DNA from: Flectonema sp. DT1601
Taxonomy: Eukaryota > Euglenozoa > Diplonemea > Diplonemida > Diplonemidae
NCBI GenBank assembly: GCA_964019425.1
Contig: OZ025804.1
Coordinates: 1,116,001-1,180,000 of the forward strand
DNA length: 64,000 nucleotides
Direction of reading: 5' to 3'
In this document: piece after piece, positions 33,926 through 47,249 of the stretch
Layout of the letters: every line of letters starts with the position of its first letter
How positions within the stretch are numbered: position 1 is the first letter of the stretch
Notes under the pieces: generated by a model
Database searches by the model: none
Told to the model about the DNA's origin: nothing
What the model saw: the letters and a program-made list of their open reading frames with translations, nothing else
Position numbers and translations under genes: made by a program

Positions 33926-34757
33926 GAGTTGAATTTCCAGGTGAGATTTGGACTGTTAGCTTTTGGCTAAGGCCCTCCCTGAAGAGCAAGAACAAAAAAA
34001 CTACTCACACCTGAAGAAAACATACACAAAGAACACACTGTAAGCTGTGTGTGTATTTTGTGTTTGTCACAACAGGAGAGAAAAGAAAGAATGTCAAGGT
34101 TGGTCACCTTGCCTATCAACGCACAACATTGGTGGTCTCTACTAGACCCTGAGTGATCCCACTGGATCTCTCATCGTTCATAGTACCCTATGTGAAGTTA
34201 TAAAATCAAAGGTAAACTATGAACTACAAATGACTTAGCCTGTTATTATAATGCCACAGGCAGGCCCTGCATTCAGCAACTATCCAGCAGTGCTTGGATG
34301 TCCTGATCTTCTTCTAAAGAAAAGAAAGAAAAACAAAACTGTAGCTGGGATCACTCAGGATCAACAGACTACCAATGCTACCTGTTGTACTTGCTCACTA
34401 TGGGGGGTGATGCCAAACACCCAGAAGTACTTAACTACTTTCCTTCTTGCTGCCCAGGAGTTTCTGACCAGAACTAATAGAAAATAAAAAGTAGATGGGA
34501 AACAATAAAAAGTAAAATGGATATAACTGAAGTTAAACAAGACAAATGAAGTAACAGACCAGAACAGAAAGAGAATTGTAATAGAAGATTACAAATAAAA
34601 AAATGCAAGTATCAACACATGATCAGGATACACCAGCAGCTAACAAACAACATAAAATTGAAGATCAGTTGCCAGAGTATTTCAACCATGGTAGAATACT
34701 CGCCCCTCTGGCAGGGATTATCCCAGACTTGTCCTTTAATTTAGTTGGACACCATGG
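33926..34757 (-). mobile_element. U element 5, ends at S1 junction
   Basis: Matches U2 from the 3' terminus to GGACACCATGG and is then replaced by S1. The rest of U5 does not resume after S1, so this is not a simple insertion. Confidence 0.85.
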
Positions 34758-36058
34758 ACACTTCTACATGATAATGAACCTCAACAAGTTCGATCGACTA
34801 TGTCGATTACTTTCTATTTTCCGTCCTGGTCAAGACGCTAAACTGATTGTTTTTTTTTTTTCAAAATAAAAAAAATATTAAAAAAAAAAAATAAAAAAAA
34901 AAGAATAAACAATGTTATCATTGTTTTTTTTTATCGTTCGACTTTGTCGACTAATTTCTATTTTCCGTTTTTTTTTTTTCTTTGAAAAATAAATAAAAAG
35001 AATTTAAAATAAAAAAAAAAGAATAAACAATGTTATCATTGTTTTTTTTTATCGATCGACTATGTCGATTACTTTCTATTTTCCGTCCTGGTCAAGACGC
35101 TAAACTGATTGTTTTTTTTTCAAAATTAATAAAAAAGAATATAAAAAAAATAAAAAAAAAAAGAATAAACAATGTTATCATTGTTTTTTTTTATCGTTCG
35201 ACTTTGTTGACTAATTTCTATTTTCCATTTTTTTTCTTTTTAAAAATAAATAAAAAGAATTAAAAAAAAAAAAAAAAAGAATAAACAATGTTATCATTGT
35301 TTTTTTTATCGATCGACTATGTCGATTACTTTCTATTTTCCGTCCTGGTCAAGACGCTAAACTGATTGTTTTTTTTTCAAAATTAATAAAAAAGAATATA
35401 AAAAAAATAAAAAAAAAAAGAATAAACAATGTTATCATTGTTTTTTTTTATCGTTCGACTTTGTTGACTAATTTCTATTTTCCATTTTTTTTCTTTTTAA
35501 AAATTAATAAAAAAGAAAAAAAAAAAAAAAAAAAAAAAGGAATAAACAATGTTATCATTGTTTTTTTTTTATCGATCGACTATGTCGATTACTTACTATT
35601 TTCCGTCCTGATCGAGACGCTAAACTGATTGTTTCCTTTTTTTAAATAATAAATAAGAAAAAAAAAAAAAAAAAAAAGAGCATCTCCCTGCTATCCCTCA
35701 TATCCCCACAATAATATTATACCTTTTCATTTTCTCTTTCCTTTTCTGGTCTTTTTTTTTTTCTTTTTTTTTCCTTTTTCATACAACGTTTTTTATTTAT
35801 ATATTTTTTTTTTTTTTTTTTTTTCATGTTTGATTATTTCCTCTTCATTTTTTTTTTTTTTTTTTCTCTGCCTCTCTCTTAATTCTGTTCGTTTCTTTGA
35901 AACGAAAATTCATTTGAATATTATTCCTTGGTCAGCAACCATCATTGTCGCCCTTTGGGCCTGTTAAAAGAAAATAAAAAATAAAAAGAAAGTTTACATC
36001 GGGAATAGGGCAGGAGCCAAAAGCTCCCAGTCCGTTACTTCCCACTTTATCGAAATTC
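34758..36058 (+). mobile_element. S element 1 with hairpin satellite
   Basis: Opens with a unique 35-bp lead (ACACTTCTACATGATAATG...) followed by about six alternating satellite subunits. It then has the constant S tail: GAGCATCTCCCTGCTATCCC, pyrimidine tracts, a perfect palindrome TTCGTTTC-TTT-GAAACGAA, and the 3' end with hairpin GGAGC-CAAAA-GCTCC, CAGTCC and CGAAATTC. The tail is shared by all four S copies. Confidence 0.8.
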
Positions 36059-36372
36059 GTTGATAAATGACATAGCACTGGTCGTGCACTGGCAGGTAAG
36101 CCACCCTTACTGGACACCATTAGCTGCAACGTCAGCGCACTGGCACGCGCAGCATTCCAAACAGTTAATGAGTAACCACTCTGTCGCTCAACACTGCTAA
36201 GTAGTTTTGACAGTTTCTTTCTAATTGTCTGTCCACACAGGCAGTACGAGCAGACGTCAGTTCGCCGTGCAAGGTGACGATATTCCTTCCCACGCATACG
36301 ACGGTATGTAGATTCTGATATCAGATCACGAATACTGCTGACTTCATAGATAGATTTAAATGTTCCAAGGAT
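36059..36372. other. unique fragment between S1 and U6
   Basis: About 310 bp with a minus-strand open frame (RGKEYRHLARRTDVCSYCLC...) of protein-like composition and a Cys pair. It ends exactly at the U6 terminus. Possibly a gene piece trapped between elements; the source is unknown. An identical copy is at 44,305-44,618. Confidence 0.4.
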
Positions 36373-37738
36373 GAGTTAAGTTACCAGGTGAGATTTGGAC
36401 TGTTAGCTTTTGGCTAAGGCCCTCCCTGAAGAGCAAGAACAAAAAAACTACTCACACCTGAAGAAAACATACACAAAGAACACACTGTAAGCTGTGTGTG
36501 TATTTTGTGTTTGTCACAACAGGAGAGAAAAGAAAGAATGTCAAGGTTGGTCACCTTGCCTATCAACGCACAACATTGGTGGTCTCTACTAGACCCTGAG
36601 TGATCCCACTGGATCTCTCATCGTTCATAGTACCCTGTGTGAAGTTATAAAATCAAAGGTAAACTATGAACTACAAATGACTTAGCCTGTTATTATAATG
36701 CCACAGGCAGGCCCTGCATTCAGCAACTATCCAGCAGTGCTTGGATGTCCTGATCTTCTTCTAAAAAAAAGAAAGAAAAACAAAACTGTAGCTGGGATCA
36801 CTCAGGATCAACAGACTACCAATGCTACCTGTTGTACTTGCTCACTATGGGGGGTGATGCCAAACACCCAGAAGTACTTAACTGCTTTCCTTCTTGCTGC
36901 CCAGGAGTTTCTGACCAGAACTAATAGAAAATAAAAAGTAGATGGGAAACAATAAAAAGTAAAATGGATATAACTGAAGTTAAACAAGACAAATGAAGTA
37001 ACAGACCAGAACAGAAAGAGGATTGTAATAGAAGATTACAAATAAAAAAATGCAAGTATCAACACATAATCAAGATACACCAGCAGCTAACAAACAACAT
37101 AAAATTGAAGATCAGTTGCCAGAGTATTTCAACCATGGTAGAATACTCGCCCCTCTGGCAGGGATTATCCCAGACTTGTCCTTTAATCTAGTTGGACACC
37201 ATGGCTTACAACCCTTCCAGAGGGAAGCACCATTATGACTTCTATTTTTTTCTTCAAGAAAATCATAAGGTGGGAACAAAGAAAAATGCTAAGAGGAACC
37301 CCCTATTAACACCTAAGACATCTAAACTGCAGCCCAGCCTATGCCCAATGCACTAACAGGTCATTCCCTCACACTCAGATCAAAAAATCAAAGTTCAGAG
37401 TGCATCTTAGCATGAATGAGAGAATTTCTCATCGCTTTTTTTGAACAAAAGGGATAGGAGAAGGGATAGAAAACGAACATTAAAATAAAATTCTAAGTGA
37501 GAAACACTTAGCAGAAATACTTAGCAGCTTTTAAGGAGCTGAAAAGCAAAAAAAAAAATCTAAGAGAAACACTTAGTAGAAACACTTTGTAGCTAATTGA
37601 GCTGAAAATAAAAAAATAAAAAATTTCTAAGTGAGAAATACTTAGCAACTTTTAGAACAAATAATTAAGTAAATAACCTGTTGAAATGGTAGTTAAATGA
37701 AAACCATTACAGGTTTGATGCCAAAACTGACAAAGAAT
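36373..37738 (-). mobile_element. U element 6, full length, subfamily b
   Basis: Full-length (1366 bp), with a variant terminus: plus-strand GAGTTAAGTTACCAGG in place of GAGTTGAATTTCCAGG. The 5'-border palindrome also differs (AATGGT...ACCATT inside CCTGT...ACAGG). This marks a second U subfamily. Confidence 0.85.
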
Positions 37739-38568
37739 GAGTTAAGTTACCAGGTGAGATTTGGACTGTTAGCTTTTGGCTAAGGCCCTCCCTGAAGAGC
37801 AAGAACAAAAAAACTACTCACACCTGAAGAAAACATACACAAAGAACACACTGTAAGCTGTGTGTGTATTTTGTGTTTGTCACAACAGGAGAGAAAAGAA
37901 AGAATGTCAAGGTTGGTCACCTTGCCTATCAACGCACAACATTGGTGGTCTCTACTAGACCCTGAGTGATCCCACTGGATCTCTCATCGTTCATAGTACC
38001 CTGTGTGAAGTTATAAAATCAAAGGTAAACTATGAACTACAAATGACTTAGCCTGTTATTATAATGCCACAGGCAGGCCCTGCATTCAGCAACTATCCAG
38101 CAGTGCTTGGATGTCCTGATCTTCTTCTAAAAAAAAGAAAGAAAAACAAAACTGTAGCTGGGATCACTCAGGATCAACAGACTACCAATGCTACCTGTTG
38201 TACTTGCTCACTATGGGGGGTGATGCCAAACACCCAGAAGTACTAAACTGCTTTCCTTCTTGCTGCCCAGGAGTTTCTGACCAGAACTAATAGAAAATAA
38301 AAAGTAGATGGGAAACAATAAAAAGTAAAATGGATATAACTGAAGTTAAACAAGACAAATGAAGTAACAGACCAGAACAGAAAGAGAATTGTAATAGAAG
38401 ATTACAAATAAAAAAATGCAAGTATCAACACATGATCAGGATACACCAGCAGCTAACAAACAACATAAAATTGAAGATCAGTTGCCAGAGTATTTCAACC
38501 ATGGTAGAATACTCGCCCCTCTGGCAGGGATTATCCCAGACTTGTCCTTTAATCTAGTTGGACACCAT
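37739..38568 (-). mobile_element. U element 7, 5' part replaced
   Basis: Matches up to GGACACCAT and is then replaced by the fragment at 38,569. The breakpoint lies within a few bases of the U5/S1 breakpoint. Confidence 0.82.
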
Positions 38569-38843
38569 TCTGCAACGTAACAGTCTCGCGACGTTGAGCT
38601 GAAAGCCTTTTTACTACTATTGAAGTCTCAGACGAGGCTGCATTGTGCTCGCTCTCTACCTGACTGCATAGCTCTGGGCAGATCTTCCTTGGCCTCCCTA
38701 TATCTACGGGCACATCGCTTTTAGCATCCCAGGCCTTTCTGCCTATTTTTAGCCCAGCTTCTTCTAGAAAGCTTAACTTCCATCCTTTTTCTTCTAGAGA
38801 CTGCAGTACTTCTCGTCTGTCACCCGTTTCCATTTTCACAATA
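38569..38843 (-). pseudogene. coding-like fragment between U7 and U8
   Basis: Minus-strand frame starting METGDRREVLQSLEEKGWKL, with an AT-hook-like GRPRK. It begins at the U8 terminus and ends at the U7 breakpoint. Source gene not recognised. It recurs at 46,815-47,089. Confidence 0.4.
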
Positions 38844-39003
38844 GAGTTAAGTTACCAGGTGAGATTTGGACTGTTAGCTTTTGGCTAAGGCCCTCCCTGA
38901 AGAGCAAGAACAAAAAAAACTACTCACACCTGAAGAAAACATACACAAAGAACACACTGTAAGCTGTGTGTGTATTTTGTGTTTGTCACAACAGGAGAGA
39001 AAG
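38844..39003 (-). mobile_element. U element 8, 160-bp 3' stub
   Basis: Only the last 160 bp of a subfamily-b U element are present, cut at GGAGAGAAAG and abutting the 3' terminus of U9. It shows that very short 3'-anchored copies exist. Confidence 0.82.
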
Positions 39004-42000
39004 GAGTTGAATTTCCAGGTGAGATTTGGACTGTTAGCTTTTGGCTAAGGCCCTCCCTGAAGAGCAAGAACAAAAAAACTACTCACACCTGAAGAAAACA
39101 TACACAAAGAACACACTGTAAGCTGTGTGTGTATTTTGTGTTTGTCACAACAGGAGAGAAAAGAAAGAATGTCAAGGTTGGTCTTGCCTATCAACGCACA
39201 ACATTGGTGGTCTCTACTAGACCCTGAGTGATCCCACTGGATCTCTCATCGTTCATAGTACCCTTGTTTTTTTTCAAAATTAATAAAAAAGAATATAAAA
39301 AAAAAAAAAAAAAAAGAATAAACAATGTTATCATTGTTTTTTTTTTATCGTTCGACTTTGTCGACTAATTTCTATTTTCCGTTTCTTTTCTTTAAAGAAT
39401 AAATAAAAAGAATTTAAAATAAAAAAAAGAATAAACAATGTTATCATTGTTTTTTTATCGATCGACTATGTCGATCACTTTCTATTTTCCGTCCTGGTCA
39501 AGACGCTAAACTGATTGTTTTTTTTCAAAATTAATAAAAAAGAATATAAAAAAAAAAAAAAAAAAAGAATAAACAATGTTATCATTGTTTTTTTTTTATC
39601 GTTCGACTTTGTCGACTAATTTCTATTTTCCGTTTCTTTTCTTTAAAGAATAAATAAAAAGAATTTAAAATAAAAAAAAAGAATAAACAATGTTATCATT
39701 GTTTTTTTATCGATCGACTATGTCGATCACTTTCTATTTTCCGTCCTGGTCAAGACGCTAAACTGATTGTTTTTTTTTCAAAATTAATAAAAAAGAATAT
39801 AAAAAAAAAAAAAAAAAAAAGAATAAACAATGTTATCATTGTTTTTTTTTTATCGTTCGACTTTGTCGACTAATTTCTATTTTCCGGTTCTTTTCTTTAA
39901 AGAATAAATAAAAAGAATTTAAAATAAAAAAAAAGAATAAACAATGTTATCATTGTTTTTTTATCGATCGACTATGTCGATCACTTTCTATTTTCCGTCC
40001 TGGTCAAGACGCTAAACTGATTGTTTTTTTTTTTCAAAATTAATAAAAAAGAATATAAAAAAATACAAAAAAAAGAATAAACAATGTTATCATTGTTTTT
40101 TTTATCGTTCGACTTTGTCGACTAATTTCTATTTTCCGTTTTTTTTTCTTTAAAAAATAAATAAAAAGAATTTAAAATAAAAAAAAAGAATAAACAATGT
40201 TATCATTGTTTTTTTATCGATCGACTATGTCGATCACTTTCTATTTTCCGTCCTGGTCAAGACGCTAAACTGATTGTTTTTTTTTTTTCAAAATTAATAA
40301 AAAAGAATATTAAAAAAAATAAAAAAAAAAAGAATAAACAATGTTATCATTGTTTTTTTTTTATCGTTCGACTTTGTCGACTAATTTCTATTTTCCGTTT
40401 TTTTCTTTAAAAAATAAATAAAAAGAATTTAATAAAAAAAAAGAATAAACAATGTTATCATTGTTTTTTTTTATCGATCGACTATGTCGATTACTTTCTA
40501 TTTTCCGTCCTGGTCAAGACGCTAAACTGATTGTTTTTTTTTTCAAAATAAAAAAAAAATATTAAAAAAAAAAAATAAAAAAAAAGAATAAACAATGTTA
40601 TCATTGTTTTTTTTTATCGTTCGACTTTGTTGTTTTTTCTTTAAAAAATAAATAAAAAGAATTTAAAAAAAAAAAAAAAAAAAAAAAGAATAAACAATGT
40701 TATCATTGTTTTTTTTATCGATCGACTATGTCGATTACTTTCTATTTTCCGTCCTGGTCAAGACGCTAAACTGATTGTTTTTTTTTCAAAATTAATAAAA
40801 AAGAATATAAAAAAATACAAAAAAAAGAATAAACAATGTTATCATTGTTTTTTTTATCGATCGACTATGTCGATTACTTTCTATTTTCCGTCCTGGTCAA
40901 GACGCTAAACTGATTGTTTTTTTTTCAAAATAAAAAAAAAATATTAAAAAAAAAAAATAAAAAAAAAGAATAAACAATGTTATCATTGTTTTTTTTTATC
41001 GTTCGACTTTGTTGACTAATTTCTATTTTCCGTTTTTTTTCTTTAAACAATTAATAAAAAGAATTTAAAAAAAAAAAAAAAAAAAAAGAATAAACAATGT
41101 TATCATTGTTTTTTTTATCGATCGACTATGTCGATTACTTTCTATTTTCCGTCCTGGTCAAGACGCTAAACTGATTGTTTTTTTTTCAAAATTAATAAAA
41201 AAGAATATAAAAAAATACAAAAAAAAGAATAAACAATGTTATCATTGTTTTTTTTTATCGTTCGACTTTGTCGACTAATTTCTATTTTCCGTTTTTTTTT
41301 CTCTTTAAAAAATAAATAAAAAGAATTTAAAATAAAAAAAAAAAAGAATAAACAATGTTATCATTGTTTTTTTTATCGATCGACTATGTCGATTACTTTC
41401 TATTTTCCGTCCTGGTCAAGACGCTAAACTGATTGTTTTTTTTTCAAAATTAATAAAAAAGAATATAAAAAAAAAAAAAAAAAAAAGAATAAACAATGTT
41501 ATCATTGTTTTTTTTTATCGTTCGACTTTGTTGACTAATTTCTATTTTCCATTTTTTTTCTTTTTAAAAAATAAATAAAAAGAATTAAAATAAAAAAAAA
41601 AAAAAAGAATAAACAATGTTATCATTGTTTTTTTTATCGATCGACTATGTCGATTACTTTCTATTTTCCGTCCTGGTCAGAACGCTAAACTGATTGTTTT
41701 TTCTTTAAAAATAAATAAAAAGAATAAAAAAAAAAAAAAAGGAATAAACAATGTTATCATTGTTTTTTTTTTATCGATCGACTATGTCGATTACTTACTA
41801 TTTTCCGTCCTGGTCAAGACGCTAAACTGATTGTTTTTTCTTTAAAATAATTAAAAAGATTAAAAAAAAAAAAAAAAAAAAAAAATGAATAAACAATGTT
41901 ATCATTGTTTTTTTTCTATCGATCAACTATGTCGATTAATTTCTATTTTCCGTCCTGATCGAGACGCTAAACTGATTGTTTCCTTTTTTTAAATAATAAA

Positions 42001-43003
42001 TAAGAAAAAAAAAAAAAAAAAAAAAAAAAGAGCATCTCCCTGCTATCCCTCATATCCCCACAATAATATTATACCTTTTCATTTTCTCTTTCCTTTTCTG
42101 GTCTTTTTTTTTTCTTTTTTTTCCTTTTTCATACAACGTTTTTTATTTATATATATATTTTTTTTTTTTTTTTTTCATGTTTGATTATTTCCTCCTTATT
42201 TTTTTTTTTCTTTTCTTTTCCTTCTTTTTTTTTTTTTTTTCCTCTGCCTCTCTCTTAATTCTGTTCGTTTCTTTGAAACGAAAATTCATTTGAATATTAT
42301 TCCTTGGTCAGCAACCATCATTGTCGCCCTTTGGGCCTGTTAAAAAAAAATAAAAATAAAAAGAAAGTTTACATCGGGAATAGGGCAGGAGCCAAAAGCT
42401 CCCAGTCCGTTACTTCCCACTTTATCGAAATTCAGCTGTGAAGTTATAAAATCAAAGGTAAACTATGAACTACAAATGACTTAGCCTGTTATTATAATGC
42501 CACAGGCAGGCCCTGCATTCAGCAACTATCCAGCAGTGCTTGGATGTCCTGATCTTCTTCTAAAAAAAAGAAAGAAAAACAAAACTGTAGCTGGGATCAC
42601 TCAGGATCAACAGACTACCAATGCTACCTGTTGTACTTGCTCACTATGGGGGGTGATGCCAAACACCCAGAAGTACTAAACTGCTTTCCTTCTTGCTGCC
42701 CAGGAGTTTCTGACCAGAACTAATAGAAAATAAAAAGTAGATGGGAAACAATAAAAAGTAAAATGGATATAACTGAAGTTAAACAAGACAAATGAAGTAA
42801 CAGACCAGAACAGAAAGAGAATTGTAATAGAAGATTACAAATAAAAAAATGCAAGTATCAACACATGATCAGGATACACCAGCAGCTAACAAACAACATA
42901 AAATTGAAGATCAGTTGCCAGAGTATTTCAACCATGGTAGAATACTCGCCCCTCTGGCAGGGATTATCCCAGACTTGTCCTTTAATTTAGTTGGACACCA
43001 TGG
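39004..43003 (-). mobile_element. U element 9, interrupted by S2
   Basis: The U sequence runs 39,004-39,263 and resumes at 42,437-43,003, with S2 between. The uninterrupted counterpart at 47,250 onward shows the site before insertion (TAGTACCC/TGTGTGAAG). S3 then replaces its 5' end. Confidence 0.8.
39264..42433 (+). mobile_element. S element 2, longest satellite array
   Basis: About 2.7 kb of satellite followed by the 0.4-kb S tail ending CGAAATTC. Two subunit types alternate. Type a has TTCGAC-TTT-GTCGAC; type b has ATCGAC-TAT-GTCGAT followed by CGTCCTGGTCAAGACG. Both begin AACAATG-TTAT-CATTGTT. Subunits are 110-130 bp, so the dimer period is about 240-250 bp. The left end starts inside a subunit. 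Confidence 0.8.
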
Positions 43004-44304
43004 ACACTTCTACATGATAATGAACCTCAACAAGTTCGATCGACTATGTCGATTACTTTCTATTTTCCGTCCTGGTCAAGACGCTAAACTGATTGTTTTT
43101 TTTTTTTCAAAATAAAAAAAATATTAAAAAAAAAAAATAAAAAAAAAAGAATAAACAATGTTATCATTGTTTTTTTTTATCGTTCGACTTTGTCGACTAA
43201 TTTCTATTTTCCGTTTTTTTTTTTTCTTTGAAAAATAAATAAAAAGAATTTAAAATAAAAAAAAAAGAATAAACAATGTTATCATTGTTTTTTTTTATCG
43301 ATCGACTATGTCGATTACTTTCTATTTTCCGTCCTGGTCAAGACGCTAAACTGATTGTTTTTTTTTCAAAATTAATAAAAAAGAATATAAAAAAAATAAA
43401 AAAAAAAAGAATAAACAATGTTATCATTGTTTTTTTTTATCGTTCGACTTTGTTGACTAATTTCTATTTTCCATTTTTTTTCTTTTTAAAAATAAATAAA
43501 AAGAATTAAAAAAAAAAAAAAAAAGAATAAACAATGTTATCATTGTTTTTTTTATCGATCGACTATGTCGATTACTTTCTATTTTCCGTCCTGGTCAAGA
43601 CGCTAAACTGATTGTTTTTTTTTCAAAATTAATAAAAAAGAATATAAAAAAAATAAAAAAAAAAAGAATAAACAATGTTATCATTGTTTTTTTTTATCGT
43701 TCGACTTTGTTGACTAATTTCTATTTTCCATTTTTTTTCTTTTTAAAAATTAATAAAAAAGAAAAAAAAAAAAAAAAAAAAAAAGGAATAAACAATGTTA
43801 TCATTGTTTTTTTTTTATCGATCGACTATGTCGATTACTTACTATTTTCCGTCCTGATCGAGACGCTAAACTGATTGTTTCCTTTTTTTAAATAATAAAT
43901 AAGAAAAAAAAAAAAAAAAAAAAGAGCATCTCCCTGCTATCCCTCATATCCCCACAATAATATTATACCTTTTCATTTTCTCTTTCCTTTTCTGGTCTTT
44001 TTTTTTTTCTTTTTTTTTCCTTTTTCATACAACGTTTTTTATTTATATATTTTTTTTTTTTTTTTTTTTTCATGTTTGATTATTTCCTCTTCATTTTTTT
44101 TTTTTTTTTTTCTCTGCCTCTCTCTTAATTCTGTTCGTTTCTTTGAAACGAAAATTCATTTGAATATTATTCCTTGGTCAGCAACCATCATTGTCGCCCT
44201 TTGGGCCTGTTAAAAGAAAATAAAAAATAAAAAGAAAGTTTACATCGGGAATAGGGCAGGAGCCAAAAGCTCCCAGTCCGTTACTTCCCACTTTATCGAA
44301 ATTC
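43004..44304 (+). mobile_element. S element 3 (duplicate of S1)
   Basis: Copy of S1 within the segmental duplication, including the same unique lead and six satellite subunits, with the same S tail. Confidence 0.8.
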
Positions 44305-44618
44305 GTTGATAAATGACATAGCACTGGTCGTGCACTGGCAGGTAAGCCACCCTTACTGGACACCATTAGCTGCAACGTCAGCGCACTGGCACGCGCAGCA
44401 TTCCAAACAGTTAATGAGTAACCACTCTGTCGCTCAACACTGCTAAGTAGTTTTGACAGTTTCTTTCTAATTGTCTGTCCACACAGGCAGTACGAGCAGA
44501 CGTCAGTTCGCCGTGCAAGGTGACGATATTCCTTCCCACGCATACGACGGTATGTAGATTCTGATATCAGATCACGAATACTGCTGACTTCATAGATAGA
44601 TTTAAATGTTCCAAGGAT
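44305..44618. other. unique fragment, duplicate of 36,059-36,372
   Basis: Second copy of the coding-like fragment between S1 and U6, carried by the duplication. Confidence 0.4.
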
Positions 44619-45984
44619 GAGTTAAGTTACCAGGTGAGATTTGGACTGTTAGCTTTTGGCTAAGGCCCTCCCTGAAGAGCAAGAACAAAAAAACTACTCA
44701 CACCTGAAGAAAACATACACAAAGAACACACTGTAAGCTGTGTGTGTATTTTGTGTTTGTCACAACAGGAGAGAAAAGAAAGAATGTCAAGGTTGGTCAC
44801 CTTGCCTATCAACGCACAACATTGGTGGTCTCTACTAGACCCTGAGTGATCCCACTGGATCTCTCATCGTTCATAGTACCCTGTGTGAAGTTATAAAATC
44901 AAAGGTAAACTATGAACTACAAATGACTTAGCCTGTTATTATAATGCCACAGGCAGGCCCTGCATTCAGCAACTATCCAGCAGTGCTTGGATGTCCTGAT
45001 CTTCTTCTAAAAAAAAGAAAGAAAAACAAAACTGTAGCTGGGATCACTCAGGATCAACAGACTACCAATGCTACCTGTTGTACTTGCTCACTATGGGGGG
45101 TGATGCCAAACACCCAGAAGTACTTAACTGCTTTCCTTCTTGCTGCCCAGGAGTTTCTGACCAGAACTAATAGAAAATAAAAAGTAGATGGGAAACAATA
45201 AAAAGTAAAATGGATATAACTGAAGTTAAACAAGACAAATGAAGTAACAGACCAGAACAGAAAGAGGATTGTAATAGAAGATTACAAATAAAAAAATGCA
45301 AGTATCAACACATAATCAAGATACACCAGCAGCTAACAAACAACATAAAATTGAAGATCAGTTGCCAGAGTATTTCAACCATGGTAGAATACTCGCCCCT
45401 CTGGCAGGGATTATCCCAGACTTGTCCTTTAATCTAGTTGGACACCATGGCTTACAACCCTTCCAGAGGGAAGCACCATTATGACTTCTATTTTTTTCTT
45501 CAAGAAAATCATAAGGTGGGAACAAAGAAAAATGCTAAGAGGAACCCCCTATTAACACCTAAGACATCTAAACTGCAGCCCAGCCTATGCCCAATGCACT
45601 AACAGGTCATTCCCTCACACTCAGATCAAAAAATCAAAGTTCAGAGTGCATCTTAGCATGAATGAGAGAATTTCTCATCGCTTTTTTTGAACAAAAGGGA
45701 TAGGAGAAGGGATAGAAAACGAACATTAAAATAAAATTCTAAGTGAGAAACACTTAGCAGAAATACTTAGCAGCTTTTAAGGAGCTGAAAAGCAAAAAAA
45801 AAAATCTAAGAGAAACACTTAGTAGAAACACTTTGTAGCTAATTGAGCTGAAAATAAAAAAATAAAAAATTTCTAAGTGAGAAATACTTAGCAACTTTTA
45901 GAACAAATAATTAAGTAAATAACCTGTTGAAATGGTAGTTAAATGAAAACCATTACAGGTTTGATGCCAAAACTGACAAAGAAT
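44619..45984 (-). mobile_element. U element 10 (duplicate of U6)
   Basis: Full-length subfamily-b U element, the duplication partner of U6. Confidence 0.85.
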
Positions 45985-46814
45985 GAGTTAAGTTACCAGG
46001 TGAGATTTGGACTGTTAGCTTTTGGCTAAGGCCCTCCCTGAAGAGCAAGAACAAAAAAACTACTCACACCTGAAGAAAACATACACAAAGAACACACTGT
46101 AAGCTGTGTGTGTATTTTGTGTTTGTCACAACAGGAGAGAAAAGAAAGAATGTCAAGGTTGGTCACCTTGCCTATCAACGCACAACATTGGTGGTCTCTA
46201 CTAGACCCTGAGTGATCCCACTGGATCTCTCATCGTTCATAGTACCCTGTGTGAAGTTATAAAATCAAAGGTAAACTATGAACTACAAATGACTTAGCCT
46301 GTTATTATAATGCCACAGGCAGGCCCTGCATTCAGCAACTATCCAGCAGTGCTTGGATGTCCTGATCTTCTTCTAAAAAAAAGAAAGAAAAACAAAACTG
46401 TAGCTGGGATCACTCAGGATCAACAGACTACCAATGCTACCTGTTGTACTTGCTCACTATGGGGGGTGATGCCAAACACCCAGAAGTACTTAACTGCTTT
46501 CCTTCTTGCTGCCCAGGAGTTTCTGACCAGAACTAATAGAAAATAAAAAGTAGATGGGAAACAATAAAAAGTAAAATGGATATAACTGAAGTTAAACAAG
46601 ACAAATGAAGTAACAGACCAGAACAGAAAGAGGATTGTAATAGAAGATTACAAATAAAAAAATGCAAGTATCAACACATAATCAAGATACACCAGCAGCT
46701 AACAAACAACATAAAATTGAAGATCAGTTGCCAGAGTATTTCAACCATGGTAGAATACTCGCCCCTCTGGCAGGGATTATCCCAGACTTGTCCTTTAATC
46801 TAGTTGGACACCAT
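45985..46814 (-). mobile_element. U element 11 (duplicate of U7)
   Basis: Partner of U7 with the same 5' replacement. It differs from U7 at a few sites in its distal part, where it matches U6/U10. Confidence 0.82.
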
Positions 46815-47089
46815 TCTGCAACGTAACAGTCTCGCGACGTTGAGCTGAAAGCCTTTTTACTACTATTGAAGTCTCAGACGAGGCTGCATTGTGCTCGCTC
46901 TCTACCTGACTGCATAGCTCTGGGCAGATCTTCCTTGGCCTCCCTATATCTACGGGCACATCGCTTTTAGCATCCCAGGCCTTTCTGCCTATTTTTAGCC
47001 CAGCTTCTTCTAGAAAGCTTAACTTCCATCCTTTTTCTTCTAGAGACTGCAGTACTTCTCGTCTGTCACCCGTTTCCATTTTCACAATA
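46815..47089 (-). pseudogene. coding-like fragment, duplicate of 38,569-38,843
   Basis: Same GRPRK-bearing frame as at 38,569-38,843; second copy through the segmental duplication. Confidence 0.4.
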
Positions 47090-47249
47090 GAGTTAAGTTA
47101 CCAGGTGAGATTTGGACTGTTAGCTTTTGGCTAAGGCCCTCCCTGAAGAGCAAGAACAAAAAAAACTACTCACACCTGAAGAAAACATACACAAAGAACA
47201 CACTGTAAGCTGTGTGTGTATTTTGTGTTTGTCACAACAGGAGAGAAAG
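47090..47249 (-). mobile_element. U element 12 (duplicate of U8 stub)
   Basis: 160-bp 3' stub, partner of U8. Confidence 0.8.

Larger units (their letters stand above)
34191..39263 (+). repeat. 5.07-kb segmental duplication, left copy
   Basis: Matches 42,437-47,509 at a constant offset of 8,246 bp (34,603/42,849; 36,698/44,944; 38,549/46,795). Length is preserved through long homopolymers. Both borders lie at the same point of a U element, as expected from unequal exchange between U copies. Confidence 0.88.

Noticed and set aside
39264-42000. Satellite array of S considered as a CRISPR array
   Set aside because: All parts repeat, there are no unique spacers, no cas genes, and the genome is eukaryotic.
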